From contig CAVVWM010000009.1 of NCBI GenBank assembly GCA_963751955.1, forward strand, positions 124,001 to 188,000: a stretch of 64,000 bases of DNA. The letters run 5' to 3'. Position numbers and translations under genes: made by a program. This stretch comes from JABDIY01 sp963751955. GTDB lineage: Bacteria > Actinomycetota > Acidimicrobiia > Acidimicrobiales > SZUA-35. The notes beneath the pieces were generated by a model that searched no databases, was not told the origin of the DNA, and worked only from the letters and a program-made list of their open reading frames with translations. Shown here one piece after another: positions 53,704-62,283 of this stretch (positions within the stretch are counted from its first letter, which is position 1; the number at the start of each line of letters is the position of its first letter).

Positions 53704-53814
53704 CCAAGGACAATATCCGGGTGAGGTACTGCGGCGCTCGTCCGAACGCCGGTATTTGCTGGTCAACACGGATCGGATGGAATGATTTTGCCGTTGGGAC
53801 CGGTTGGAGATCCC

Positions 53815-55225
53815 ATGCACTTGCGCATTCTTGCCGGCGTCTTGGTCCTCGCCGGTTTCCTAGTCAGCTGCACCTCGTCGGTGTCGGATACCTCGTCGGT
53901 GTCGACATCCAAAACACCGGTGCCGACCACCGTTCAGGGGAAACCGATCGATTTTGAGGAACCGCCGAACATTCCCGAGGGCCCGTTGTCCGACCGTGTT
54001 GAGATTGCGATCGAACAGATCTTCGGACCGACCCTCGACGACCGCATTTTCGACGTGAACGAGCGGGCTGCTCTCGATGTGTTGGGCAACTCCGGAGATG
54101 TTCGGGTGGCATGGCTCTTCAGTGACCTCCTCCGTTTTGTCTTCGGTGAGGACACTCGGCCCCGGGTGATCCGCAATGGACTGAAAGTGGCCGAGCTGTC
54201 GCTTCAACCCCAAGACGACTGGCAGCGATACACCGATCACCTGATCGCCTGGGATGTGCCGGCACCACCGGGTTATCTCGAGGCCAAGAAACGGCTCTAC
54301 ACGCTGGTCGAGCCGGCGTGGGAGCCCCTGTTCGACGAGACAAGCGAAGTTGACTGGCGGTATGTGACCTGGGGTGGGGTCCTGATCGACGACCGTGCAT
54401 TCGGAGACACCGAACGTTGCAGCGCCAGCTGCATTCCCGCAGCCGACAACCCCGCTACAACCGAGGCCTCCGGCGGTGACTGGTACCCCGACGACCGAAT
54501 TGTCTTCGGTGTCGAGATCAACGGCGAGGCCCACGCCTACCCCAAACACATCATGGAGATCCGCGAGATGGTGAACGACACTCTCGGCGGGCGTGATTTC
54601 GGCATGCCTTACTGCACGTTGTGTGGATCCGCTCAGGTGTTCCTCACCGATGAAACAGACGGGTTCGCACGTCCCGTTCTCCGAACAAGTGGGCTGCTCA
54701 GCCGCTCCAACAAGGTGATGTACGACCTCAACACCAAAAGCGTCTTCGACACGTTCCTCGGCACTGCGGTAACCGGTCCGATGGCCGACGCTGGAGTGAC
54801 TCTGTCCCAGGTCTCGGTGGCGACCACAACGTGGGGTGCGTGGAAAGCCGATCATCCCGAAAACCACCATCATGGCCGAAGGTCTCGACTTCGATAACCC
54901 CAACGGCTTCGACCCTTTGAGAGGCCGCGACGACAATGGCCCCATCTTCCCCGTCGGCGATGTGGATCCTCGGCTCCCGGTTCAGGAAGCGATATTCGGG
55001 GTCATCTCGCCCGATACAGCCAGGCCGATCGCCGTCCATGTGGCGATCGCGATCGCCACACTTCAGAACGGTGAGTCGATCGAGGTCGAGGGCATTGCGA
55101 TCAAACGGGCCGGCAGCGGCCTCGTGGCGATCGATGGCGAGGGCAACGACCTTGGTGGCCACCAAGCGTTCTGGTTCGCCTGGAGCCAGTTCCATCCCGA
55201 TACCGACATCTGGCCTTCGGGCTGA
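53815..55225 (+). CDS. DUF3179 lipoprotein (apparent frameshift)
   Basis: About 469 residues if one A of the run 54860-54863 is removed. N-terminal lipobox 'LAGFLVSC' marks a lipoprotein; GGAG precedes the ATG at 53815. DUF3179 features: 'GVEINGEAHAYPKHIMEIREMV', 'FGMPYCTLCGSAQVF' (two Cys), 'TWGAWKADHPE' then in the second frame 'TIMAEGLDFDNPNGFDPLRGRDD'. The role of the family is unknown. Confidence 0.85.
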
Positions 55226-55256
55226 CAGATCGAAACTTCAACGGTTCAGGGGTCGA

Positions 55257-56663
55257 TCACCCAGCAGATCGTGGGTCGAGCCGAACCCGCTCGCCCGCTC
55301 TAGCTGCAATGGCGTTCAGACCCAGCTCGTCGCCCAGCACTCTGACGAGCGATTCGGAAGCTTTGGGCTCACCGTGGTTGACGTATACCGTTTCCGGCGG
55401 CGGCGAGCACGTCTCGACCCAGTGCACCAGGTCGTCCTGATCGGCGTGGGCCGAAAGTGCAACGGACGACACCTGGGCTCGCACCGGGTGATAGTGGCCG
55501 AACATCTTCAGCTGGCGAGTGCCCGATCTCAACGCATCGCCCCGGGTTCCGGGGGCTTGAAATCCGACCAACAACACCGCGTTGCGAGTGTCACCGATTC
55601 GGTTGGCGAGGTGATGGATGATCCGTCCACCCGTGGCCATACCCGAGGCCGACACGATCACCATGGGTCCTCGCCGTTTGTTCAGCTCTTTGGACGCATC
55701 GACGGTCCGGGTTTCGGTGATCTCGATCGACCCGAACAGGTTTGTACCGTGGAACTCAGGTCGAACCTCGGGCGAGGCTCCGCGGGCTTCGCTGCGATAC
55801 ACCTCCAACGCCCGGCTGGCCATCGGGCTGTCCACGAAGATCGGGATGTCCGGCACTCGACCCTCAGCAACCAGTTGATCGAGGTACCAGAGGACGATCT
55901 CGGTCCGATCGACTGCGAAGGCGGGAATCAGCACCACACCGCCGTGGCGGGCGGCCTCGTTCACAACATCGGCGATTGTCTGGCGGGGATCGTTCTCAGG
56001 GTGGTTCTCATCGCCATAGGTCGATTCGGTGACCACAACATCAGCCGTACCGATCGGCGCCGGAGGCAACAACAGCGGATGGGTCGAGCGGCCAAGGTCG
56101 CCACTGAACACTACGTGGCGATCGAGATCAGTGAGATGAAGATCGATCGAGGCTGCGCCAAGGATGTGGCCAGCCCGCCGCCACGTTGCGTCGACGTTGG
56201 AGAGCACTGACCGGGGCGAATCGAAAGGCAACGCCTCGAGCTGCTTCAGGCAGGCCAGGGCATCGGCCTGGGTGTAGAGCGGCAGCGCCGGTTTGTGTTT
56301 GGAGTAACCCTTCCGGTTTGCGAAGTCGGCTTCTTCCTCTTGGAGATATCCGCAATCGGGCAAGACGATCTCAGCCAGCCTTAAGGTCCCCTCCGTGCAG
56401 AACACCGGGCCGCCGAAACCCTGCGCCACCAGGCGAGGCAAGTAGCCGGAATGGTCGATGTGGGCATGGGTGAGCACCACGGCGTCGATGCTCCCTGCAG
56501 ATACCGGCATCGGCTCCCAGTTCTGCAGGCGGAGTTTCTTGCGACCCTGGAACAGCCCACAATCCACCAGGACCTTTCCCGCCGATGTCTCCAGGAGTGT
56601 CTTGCTGCCGGTCACAGTCCCGGCGCCACCGATGAAGGTAAGGGTTGGTGCTGGTTTGGTCAT
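55257..56663 (-). CDS. Metallo-beta-lactamase/beta-CASP nuclease (RNA-processing exonuclease-like)
   Basis: 468 residues. Metal motif 'LTHAHIDHSG', 'VFSGDLGRSTHPLL', beta-CASP features 'ESTYGDENHP', 'IPAFAVDRTEIVLW' and 'SASGMATGGRIIHHL', and the final 'LSAHADQDDLVHW' plus 'VNHGEP'. This is the Ysh1/CPSF73-like bacterial family, predicted to cleave RNA. Confidence 0.92.
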   Translation of the reverse strand: MTKPAPTLTFIGGAGTVTGSKTLLETSAGKVLVDCGLFQGRKKLRLQNWEPMPVSAGSIDAVVLTHAHIDHSGYLPRLVAQGFGGPVFCTEGTLRLAEIVLPDCGYLQEEEADFANRKGYSKHKPALPLYTQADALACLKQLEALPFDSPRSVLSNVDATWRRAGHILGAASIDLHLTDLDRHVVFSGDLGRSTHPLLLPPAPIGTADVVVTESTYGDENHPENDPRQTIADVVNEAARHGGVVLIPAFAVDRTEIVLWYLDQLVAEGRVPDIPIFVDSPMASRALEVYRSEARGASPEVRPEFHGTNLFGSIEITETRTVDASKELNKRRGPMVIVSASGMATGGRIIHHLANRIGDTRNAVLLVGFQAPGTRGDALRSGTRQLKMFGHYHPVRAQVSSVALSAHADQDDLVHWVETCSPPPETVYVNHGEPKASESLVRVLGDELGLNAIAARAGERVRLDPRSAG

Positions 56664-56831
56664 TGGCGTTCCTGGGAGCTGGAGTGCTTCTCAATCGTGA
56701 ACGCACCGACCACCTGCCAGCAGGGCCCAAAGTCACCCAGGTCAGCGTGACCGGGACGTTCGTCCCTGCACGGATCGGCACCGGCCCCTGACAATGATGT
56801 CGGACAGTCGCACGCCATTGGAGGAGTAACC

Positions 56832-57263
56832 GTGGCCGGTCCCACAACAACGTGCTCGAACTGCGGTACTCACAACAGGGTCCCAGTCGTGACCACCGGT
56901 CGCCCCCGTTGCGCGAAGTGTCACCGTGATCTGCCGTGGTTGGTGGAGGTCAGCACCGCCGAGTTCGACAAGGTCATCGCCAGCTCATCTCTACCGGTGG
57001 TGGTCGACATCTGGGCGCCATGGTGTGGACCCTGTCGCGCCATCGCTCCTGCGCTCGAACAACTGGCCATCGATCGGGCCGGAGCCATCCGGGTCATCAA
57101 GGTGAACGCTGATGATGAACCAGCGTTGTCGTCCCGATTGGGAGTCCAAGGGATCCCCACCCTGCTCCTGTTCAACAACGGGAACGAGGTGTCCCGCCAG
57201 GTCGGCGCACTACCGGCTAGTCGCATCAGGGAGTGGATCGATGGCGCCGGACTCGGGTCGTGA
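56832..57263 (+). CDS. Thioredoxin with N-terminal zinc ribbon (Trx2 type)
   Basis: 143 residues from a GTG with GGAGGAG just upstream. Cys pairs C8/C11 and C27/C30 form a zinc ribbon, and the redox site is C65/C68 ('WAPWCGPCRAIAP'). The cis-Pro is in 'GIPTLLLF'. This layout is that of E. coli thioredoxin 2 (TrxC), a general disulfide reductase. Confidence 0.93.
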   Translation: MAGPTTTCSNCGTHNRVPVVTTGRPRCAKCHRDLPWLVEVSTAEFDKVIASSSLPVVVDIWAPWCGPCRAIAPALEQLAIDRAGAIRVIKVNADDEPALSSRLGVQGIPTLLLFNNGNEVSRQVGALPASRIREWIDGAGLGS

Positions 57264-57269
57264 TTCCGA

Positions 57270-57653
57270 TCAGGCTTGATCGAGCTTGGCAGCCAGGGTC
57301 TTGGGCGCCACGAGCCGATACGCCTCTTTCAAGATCTCGGTGACCTCATCCCAGTCGGGGTCGACGGTGAGATGCATACCGATCCAGCCCCTGTGCCCAA
57401 CATAGGCAGGCCGGAAAAAGCGATCAGACTCACGCTCCACGAGTTCCTCCTGAACGCCGGGCGGCGCCGGACACCAGATGTAGATACCTTCGGTGTCGTG
57501 GTGGTCCTCCCATAACGATGCCAGGACCTTCTTGTCTCGAATGAAGAAGGTAGGCGTGGAGTGGCTCGGCCGCTCAGAGACTTCGGGGAGCGCGTTCACA
57601 ATGGTGCGGAGCTTTTCCAAGATCCCATGGGCCTGATCGCTTTCGATTCCCAT
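57270..57653 (-). CDS. MmcQ/YjbR family DNA-binding protein
   Basis: 127 residues from the ATG at 57653; 57701 is an alternative start. 'ALPEVSERPSHSTPTFFIRDKKVLASL', 'DRFFRPAYVGHRGWIGMHL' and 'EEVTEILKEAYRLVAPKTLAAKL'-type ending match the MmcQ/YjbR fold. Biological role unknown. Confidence 0.85.
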   Translation of the reverse strand: MGIESDQAHGILEKLRTIVNALPEVSERPSHSTPTFFIRDKKVLASLWEDHHDTEGIYIWCPAPPGVQEELVERESDRFFRPAYVGHRGWIGMHLTVDPDWDEVTEILKEAYRLVAPKTLAAKLDQA

Positions 57654-57713
57654 CAAGCGACCGTACCGTCCCGGTCCTCGGTTTTGTATGGCTATCGCCA
57701 TAGTGTTCTCACG

Positions 57714-58499
57714 GTGAGGTTTGCAGAAGCAACCACAAGCCAGCCCAGCGGCCCGGATACGTGGACGTCGAACATTCAACCGGGATGGGACATCGGCGGG
57801 AACGCCAACGGTGGTTATCTGCTGGCGGTAGCCGGTCGAGCCATGGCCGCACAGGCCGAACGCCAAGACGTTGCCACGATCACCGCCCACTACCTCCGAC
57901 CCGGTCCGGCCGGTCCGGTATCCACCCACGCACAAGTGGTCAAGGCCGGCAGACAATTCACCACCGTCCAGGCCACCATGACCGGTGACAAACCCATCCT
58001 CGCATTGCTCGGAACGTTCGCCGATCAAGCTGCAACCAGTGACAATCGCTCATTCCTCGTCGACCAGGAACCGGACTTCCCCCCACCTGAGGAGTGCAAC
58101 CGGATTCTCCCAACCGACACCTTTCCGCCGCCGATCATGGGCAGGGTTGATCTGCGACTCCACCCCGACGACGACTTCTACAACGGCCCAAGCGGCAACC
58201 CGATCATGCGGGGCTGGCTCAAGCTGCTCGACGATGAAGCTTGGGACAGCTTCGGACTTCTTCTCGCCTCCGACGTCTTTCCGCCCACCATCTTCAACGC
58301 CGACTTCGGTATCGCGTGGGTCCCAACGATCGAACTCACGGTTCACGTTCGGAACCGACCAGCACCGGGCTGGCTGAAGTGCGAGTTTTCGTCCCGATTC
58401 GTGACCGGCGGTTTCGTAGAGGAAGACGGCCTGATGTGGGACAACCACGGAACCCTGGTCGCCCAATCTCGACAGATCTCACTACTGCCCCGCACCTAG
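57714..58499 (+). CDS. Acyl-CoA thioesterase family protein (TesB-like double hotdog)
   Basis: 261 residues from a GTG. 'WDIGGNANGGYLLAVAGRAMA' and 'TAHYLRPGPAGPVSTHAQVVKAGRQFTTVQATM' mark the N-terminal hotdog, and 'IELTVHVRNRPAPGWLKCEFSSRFVTGGFVEEDGLMWD' in pieces marks the second. It probably hydrolyses acyl-CoA esters. Confidence 0.83.
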   Translation: MRFAEATTSQPSGPDTWTSNIQPGWDIGGNANGGYLLAVAGRAMAAQAERQDVATITAHYLRPGPAGPVSTHAQVVKAGRQFTTVQATMTGDKPILALLGTFADQAATSDNRSFLVDQEPDFPPPEECNRILPTDTFPPPIMGRVDLRLHPDDDFYNGPSGNPIMRGWLKLLDDEAWDSFGLLLASDVFPPTIFNADFGIAWVPTIELTVHVRNRPAPGWLKCEFSSRFVTGGFVEEDGLMWDNHGTLVAQSRQISLLPRT

Positions 58500-58558
58500 G
58501 ACCGCCTGGAACACCGAAGGTCCACGGGCCGACCACTTCATTCGCATAGTTTTCAGAG

Positions 58559-59596
58559 ATGCCAGACGAGGTCCTTGAACTGACAGACGCTTGCGGAGAC
58601 AGGCCCGGACTGTTCTGCGAATTCGTCTACAACCGAACCAACTCCGAAGTTGCCGCCCGCATCGCAACCTGGTTCGTGGACAGACCCCTCCGAATTCTGT
58701 TGATCCTGCTGGTCGCATGGCTGATCCGATTGCTCCTGCACCGAGCGATCGACCGTTTCGTCAGCAAGATCTCCGACGGGGACAGGCTCGAGGTGAGCCC
58801 GCTGCCCGAAGAAACTACCTCGGTGGCGGGCCGTCGAGCGCTGCGGGAGCACACCCTGGAGGCCAGAAGCCAACAACGAGCAATCACCGTCGGAGCGGTT
58901 CTTCGCAGTGCCTCGACAATGGCAATCTTTCTCGTTGCAGGTTTGCTGGTGCTCTCCGAACTCGACCTCAACCTGGCGCCGCTCATCGCCAGCGCCGGCA
59001 TCGCCGGCTTGGCCATCGGCTTTGGCGCCCAATCCATGGTGAAGGACTTCCTGGCCGGAATCTTCATCATCTTCGAAGATCAATTCGGGGTCGGCGACAT
59101 AGTGGACACCGGACTGGCGACAGGGAAGGTGGAGGAGGTTTCCCTGCGCACAACTCGGCTGCGAGATCAGGCCGGAACTCTTTGGATCGTCCCCAACGGC
59201 GAAATTCATAGAGTGGGCAACACCAGCCAGCTGTGGTCCAATGCCGTAATCGATGTCGAGGTGTCCTACAACACCAATCTCGATTACGCGATCGGCGTCA
59301 TCAAGTCCACGCTCGATGACATCTGGCAGGAAGAGGATCCGAAAGCGACGGTGATCGCCGAACCCAATGTGCTCGGCGTCGATCGGCTCGGCGACTCCTC
59401 GGTGGTGATTCGAGCCGTTGTGAAGTGCGAACCGGCAGAGCAGTGGATGATGGGTCGGGTCGCCCGGAAACGAATCAAGGAAGCGCTCGACGAGGCCGGT
59501 ATTGAGATCCCCTTCCCGCAGCGCACGGTATGGGTACGGTCGACCGAAACGAAAACGCCGACGTTGCCCGATAGCGATTCTCACCCCACCGGCTGA
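58559..59596 (+). CDS. MscS-family mechanosensitive ion channel
   Basis: 345 residues. Three hydrophobic helices, with the pore-lining helix 'SAGIAGLAIGFGAQSMVKDFLAG' followed by 'FIIFEDQFGVGDIV' and 'VEEVSLRTTRLRDQ'. A complete small-conductance channel. Its end overlaps the GH16 gene by 16 bases on the other strand. Confidence 0.92.
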   Translation: MPDEVLELTDACGDRPGLFCEFVYNRTNSEVAARIATWFVDRPLRILLILLVAWLIRLLLHRAIDRFVSKISDGDRLEVSPLPEETTSVAGRRALREHTLEARSQQRAITVGAVLRSASTMAIFLVAGLLVLSELDLNLAPLIASAGIAGLAIGFGAQSMVKDFLAGIFIIFEDQFGVGDIVDTGLATGKVEEVSLRTTRLRDQAGTLWIVPNGEIHRVGNTSQLWSNAVIDVEVSYNTNLDYAIGVIKSTLDDIWQEEDPKATVIAEPNVLGVDRLGDSSVVIRAVVKCEPAEQWMMGRVARKRIKEALDEAGIEIPFPQRTVWVRSTETKTPTLPDSDSHPTG

Positions 59597-60528
59597 AATA
59601 CCCGGACCCAGTCGATCTCGAAACGGGCTGGCCAAGGTGTTGTCTCATCCGGAGGCCCCGGATAGTTGCCCCCGATCGCGAGGTTGAGCCGAAAGAAGAA
59701 TTCTTGATCGAAGGGCGCATCGCCGGGCCCGACCGAGGTGGACCAATTCTGGGCCGAGTGGACTTCCAAACCATCAACCGTGAAGACCATTCGGTTCTGC
59801 TCCCAGCCCAAACCGAACGTGTGAAACTCCTCTGAGAAGCTCGATCCGGGCGCCGCCCTCACATCCTGGGGGCGCTGCGCCCACTGGCCAGCCGAATCCA
59901 GATAGTGGGCATTGACTCGCACGGATCTCGGTTGATCACCCCGCACTTCCATCAGGTCGATCTCCCCGCTCGCCGGCCAGCTGCCATACACCTCATCGTT
60001 CGGAGACATCCAAATCGCTGGCCATAAACCCTGGCCCGCTGGAACCCGCGCCCGCACTTGGAACCAACCCTTTTCGAACGTGGCGAGATCTGCGCTTGTC
60101 ACCATTCCCGAGGTGAAGTCTCGTGTCGACCCGTTGGGGCACGTCATCTCACGTCGCTGGCCGGTAAGCACCAGCAACCCATCGGATACCGCTACCGAAT
60201 CCGGCACGTAACAGTGCAGTGTGTTCCCGCCATCACCGAAGGTGCTGTGTTCGACGTTCCACTTCGACCTGTCCAACTCCGAACCGACAAATTCATCCCG
60301 CCAGACCAGCTCATACCCTGGTAGCGGTGTGACCTGGGGCAGCGTGGTCGATGTGGTCGCAATCGATGTGGTCGCGTTCGACGTGGCTGTGGTCGATGAG
60401 GTAGTGGTCGATGAGGTAGTGGTCGATGAGGTAGTGGTCGATGAGGCGGCTACAAGCGGCGTCGCCTCCGAGGTGCAACCCGCCGACCCGATCACCAGGA
60501 GAACCGCCATCAGGCGCCACGAACCCAC
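59581..60528 (-). CDS. Glycoside hydrolase family 16 lipoprotein
   Basis: 315 residues. Lipobox 'VIGSAGC' near the N-terminus, then a Ser/Thr linker made of SSTTT units (encoded by a tandem repeat), then a GH16 domain with the catalytic 'SGEIDLMEVRG' and 'WPAIWMSPND'. Secreted beta-glucanase-type enzyme (laminarinase, lichenase or similar). Confidence 0.92.
   Translation of the reverse strand: MGSWRLMAVLLVIGSAGCTSEATPLVAASSTTTSSTTTSSTTTSSTTATSNATTSIATTSTTLPQVTPLPGYELVWRDEFVGSELDRSKWNVEHSTFGDGGNTLHCYVPDSVAVSDGLLVLTGQRREMTCPNGSTRDFTSGMVTSADLATFEKGWFQVRARVPAGQGLWPAIWMSPNDEVYGSWPASGEIDLMEVRGDQPRSVRVNAHYLDSAGQWAQRPQDVRAAPGSSFSEEFHTFGLGWEQNRMVFTVDGLEVHSAQNWSTSVGPGDAPFDQEFFFRLNLAIGGNYPGPPDETTPWPARFEIDWVRVFQPVG
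60389..60448 (+). repeat. 15-bp tandem repeat encoding the GH16 linker
   Basis: Four direct copies of GTGGTCGATGAGGTA (the last ends GCG), on the opposite strand giving SSTTT units. Such repeats vary in number by slippage. Confidence 0.9.
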
Positions 60529-60574
60529 CCAAGAAGTAGTAGCAGAGTCCTATCCTGTTGAAGGTCCATCCCAA

Positions 60575-60657
60575 GCCCGGGTGGCGGAATGGCAGACGCA
60601 GAGGTCTTAAACACCTCGGCCCGAAAGGGCGTGTGGGTTCGAGTCCCACCCCGGGCA
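60575..60657 (+). tRNA. tRNA-Leu (TAA anticodon)
   Basis: Acceptor GCCCGGG/CCCGGGC, anticodon stem GAGGT/ACCTC with loop CTTAAAC (anticodon TAA), a long variable arm GGCCCGAAAGGGC as expected for Leu, and T loop TTCGAGT. Discriminator A at 60657; CCA is not encoded. Confidence 0.95.
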
Positions 60658-60698
60658 CTGGCTCATGATTCCGCTCGCCTCCGCTCGTCCCTCGCTAC

Positions 60699-61091
60699 GG
60701 GTCGCTCCAATCGCTTCGCTATCTGGAACAACCACCTCGTGCTGCTCCGTCCCTCCGCAGCGGTCCCGCCGATTCCGCTCGCATCGTCGGCGTAAGGCGC
60801 CTCCTCGGGTCGCTCCAAGCGCTTCGCTACCTGCCCCACACACCCAGTGCTGCTCCGTCCCTCCGCAGCGGTCCCGCCGATTCCGCTCGCATCGTCGGCG
60901 TAAGGCGCCTCCTCGGGTCGCTCCAAGCGCTTCGCTATCTGGAACAACCACCTCGTGCTGCTCCGTCCCTACGCAACGGAACCCTCGCCTGCACTCGCAG
61001 CAACCCGCAGGGTTGCCTCTCGCTCCGGGTCGCTCCAATCGCTTCGCTATCTGAAACAACCACCTCGTGCTGCTCCGTTCCTCCGCAGCGA
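60699..61091. repeat. Four tandem ~108-bp repeats after tRNA-Leu
   Basis: Copies start with GGGTCGCTCC at 60699, 60807, 60915 and 61027 (spacing 108, 108, 112) and share TCGCTTCGCTA and TGCTGCTCCGT. The units contain, on the reverse strand, the GGAGGGACGGAGCAGCA block of repeat copy 3. The 501-bp gap 60658-61158 holds nothing else. Confidence 0.85.
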
Positions 61092-61158
61092 AAAGCAGAG
61101 TGACGGGTGCTTGAGCACCCGTCACTCCAGTTCCTATTCGGCCCGGGGCCGACACGCA

Positions 61159-62103
61159 TCAGCCCAGAAGCTTCTGCTTCCTGATCAGCTTGTCGAACGC
61201 CTTGGCGATCGTCTTGTGGCCTTTGTTGGACGGGTGGATGTCGGTTTGGTCTCCAGGCACATCAGGTAGGTAGTCGCTGAGGACGTAGTCGCCGCTGTCT
61301 TTCTCGCACATGAGGGTGAGCTCGCAGACCTCCTTGACGTTTTTGGGCACCATGCCGCTTGTCTTGAAGGTCTTGAACGCATCGGCCACATCGACCACGG
61401 GAACGCCCAGGGGACCGTAGACCTGACCGATGAACGCGTTACCCCCCGCGCTGAACGCTACCTGGCCCGCCAGGTAATCGTCTTGGAACTCCGCTGGGGT
61501 GGTCAGCCAAAAAGCCAGGTCCGGGTTGTAGTAGTTCATGGCCACGATCGGCACGTCATCCCCTGCTGCTTCGCTCAGCCGTGTGATGATCCCGTTGCGA
61601 GCGCTGAGGTTGAGGGCCCACTGACCCAACACCCCGTTGATGCAGACCTCAGTGGGAATGGGGCACAGGAAGATGTCGTTGGCACCGATCGTCAGGGTGA
61701 TGAGTTCGACGTCATCCCCGGTGGCCTCGGCCGCCTCAATGGCTGCCACGGCTGCGTCTATCTGCGACGGGTAAAGTCTGTTGGTGCCGTAGCAGAACGA
61801 GCCGTTCTTTTCGTTAGTCGATTCTTTTGGTCCATTGTCGCCGGCGAGCATCTCGTTGGAGTCATCGGCGGGGCAGGCCAGGTTGACGAACTCATCGAAG
61901 CCGTACTTCTTCTCCAGCTTCTCGAACAACACGTTGGGGTAGCCGTTGTCAGTGAAGCCCAGCGGTTGTTGAGTGCCGGCCGGTACGGAATCGCCGAGGG
62001 CGAGGTAGGTGCCGCCCGATTTCTTGGAAGCGGCGACCGGCGCCGCTCCGATGAGAGCGAGGGCGAGTAAAGCTCCGAGGAGCATGGCAAAACGAGAACG
62101 CAT
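61159..62103 (-). CDS. Secreted SGNH/GDSL hydrolase
   Basis: 314 residues from the ATG at 62103, with AAGGGACC upstream. Signal peptide 'LLGALLALALIGAAPVAA'. Catalytic Ser in 'YLALGDSVPAG', oxyanion Gly and Asn in 'LTIGANDIF', and the Asp-x2-His-type end 'TDIHPSNKGHKTIA'. Lipase/esterase or carbohydrate esterase; substrate unknown. Confidence 0.9.
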   Translation of the reverse strand: MRSRFAMLLGALLALALIGAAPVAASKKSGGTYLALGDSVPAGTQQPLGFTDNGYPNVLFEKLEKKYGFDEFVNLACPADDSNEMLAGDNGPKESTNEKNGSFCYGTNRLYPSQIDAAVAAIEAAEATGDDVELITLTIGANDIFLCPIPTEVCINGVLGQWALNLSARNGIITRLSEAAGDDVPIVAMNYYNPDLAFWLTTPAEFQDDYLAGQVAFSAGGNAFIGQVYGPLGVPVVDVADAFKTFKTSGMVPKNVKEVCELTLMCEKDSGDYVLSDYLPDVPGDQTDIHPSNKGHKTIAKAFDKLIRKQKLLG

Positions 62104-62283
62104 AGAAGGTCCCTTTCCGGACAGTTCCGCCAATAGTAGAGCACACTCACAGTGATCGTCGACTGCAACGGGTGGCCACTTTCGGCCTCCCTACATATCG
62201 TTCGACCTATCGGCCGAGTCCCAGCCCGGCTCCGGTGGTGTTGATCCAGATGTCACGCCGCCTGGATCTAGACTTCGCAGTCC

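Noticed and set aside
60699..61091. CRISPR array
   Set aside because: Repeats are about 108 bp and adjacent with no unique spacers, and no cas genes are near.
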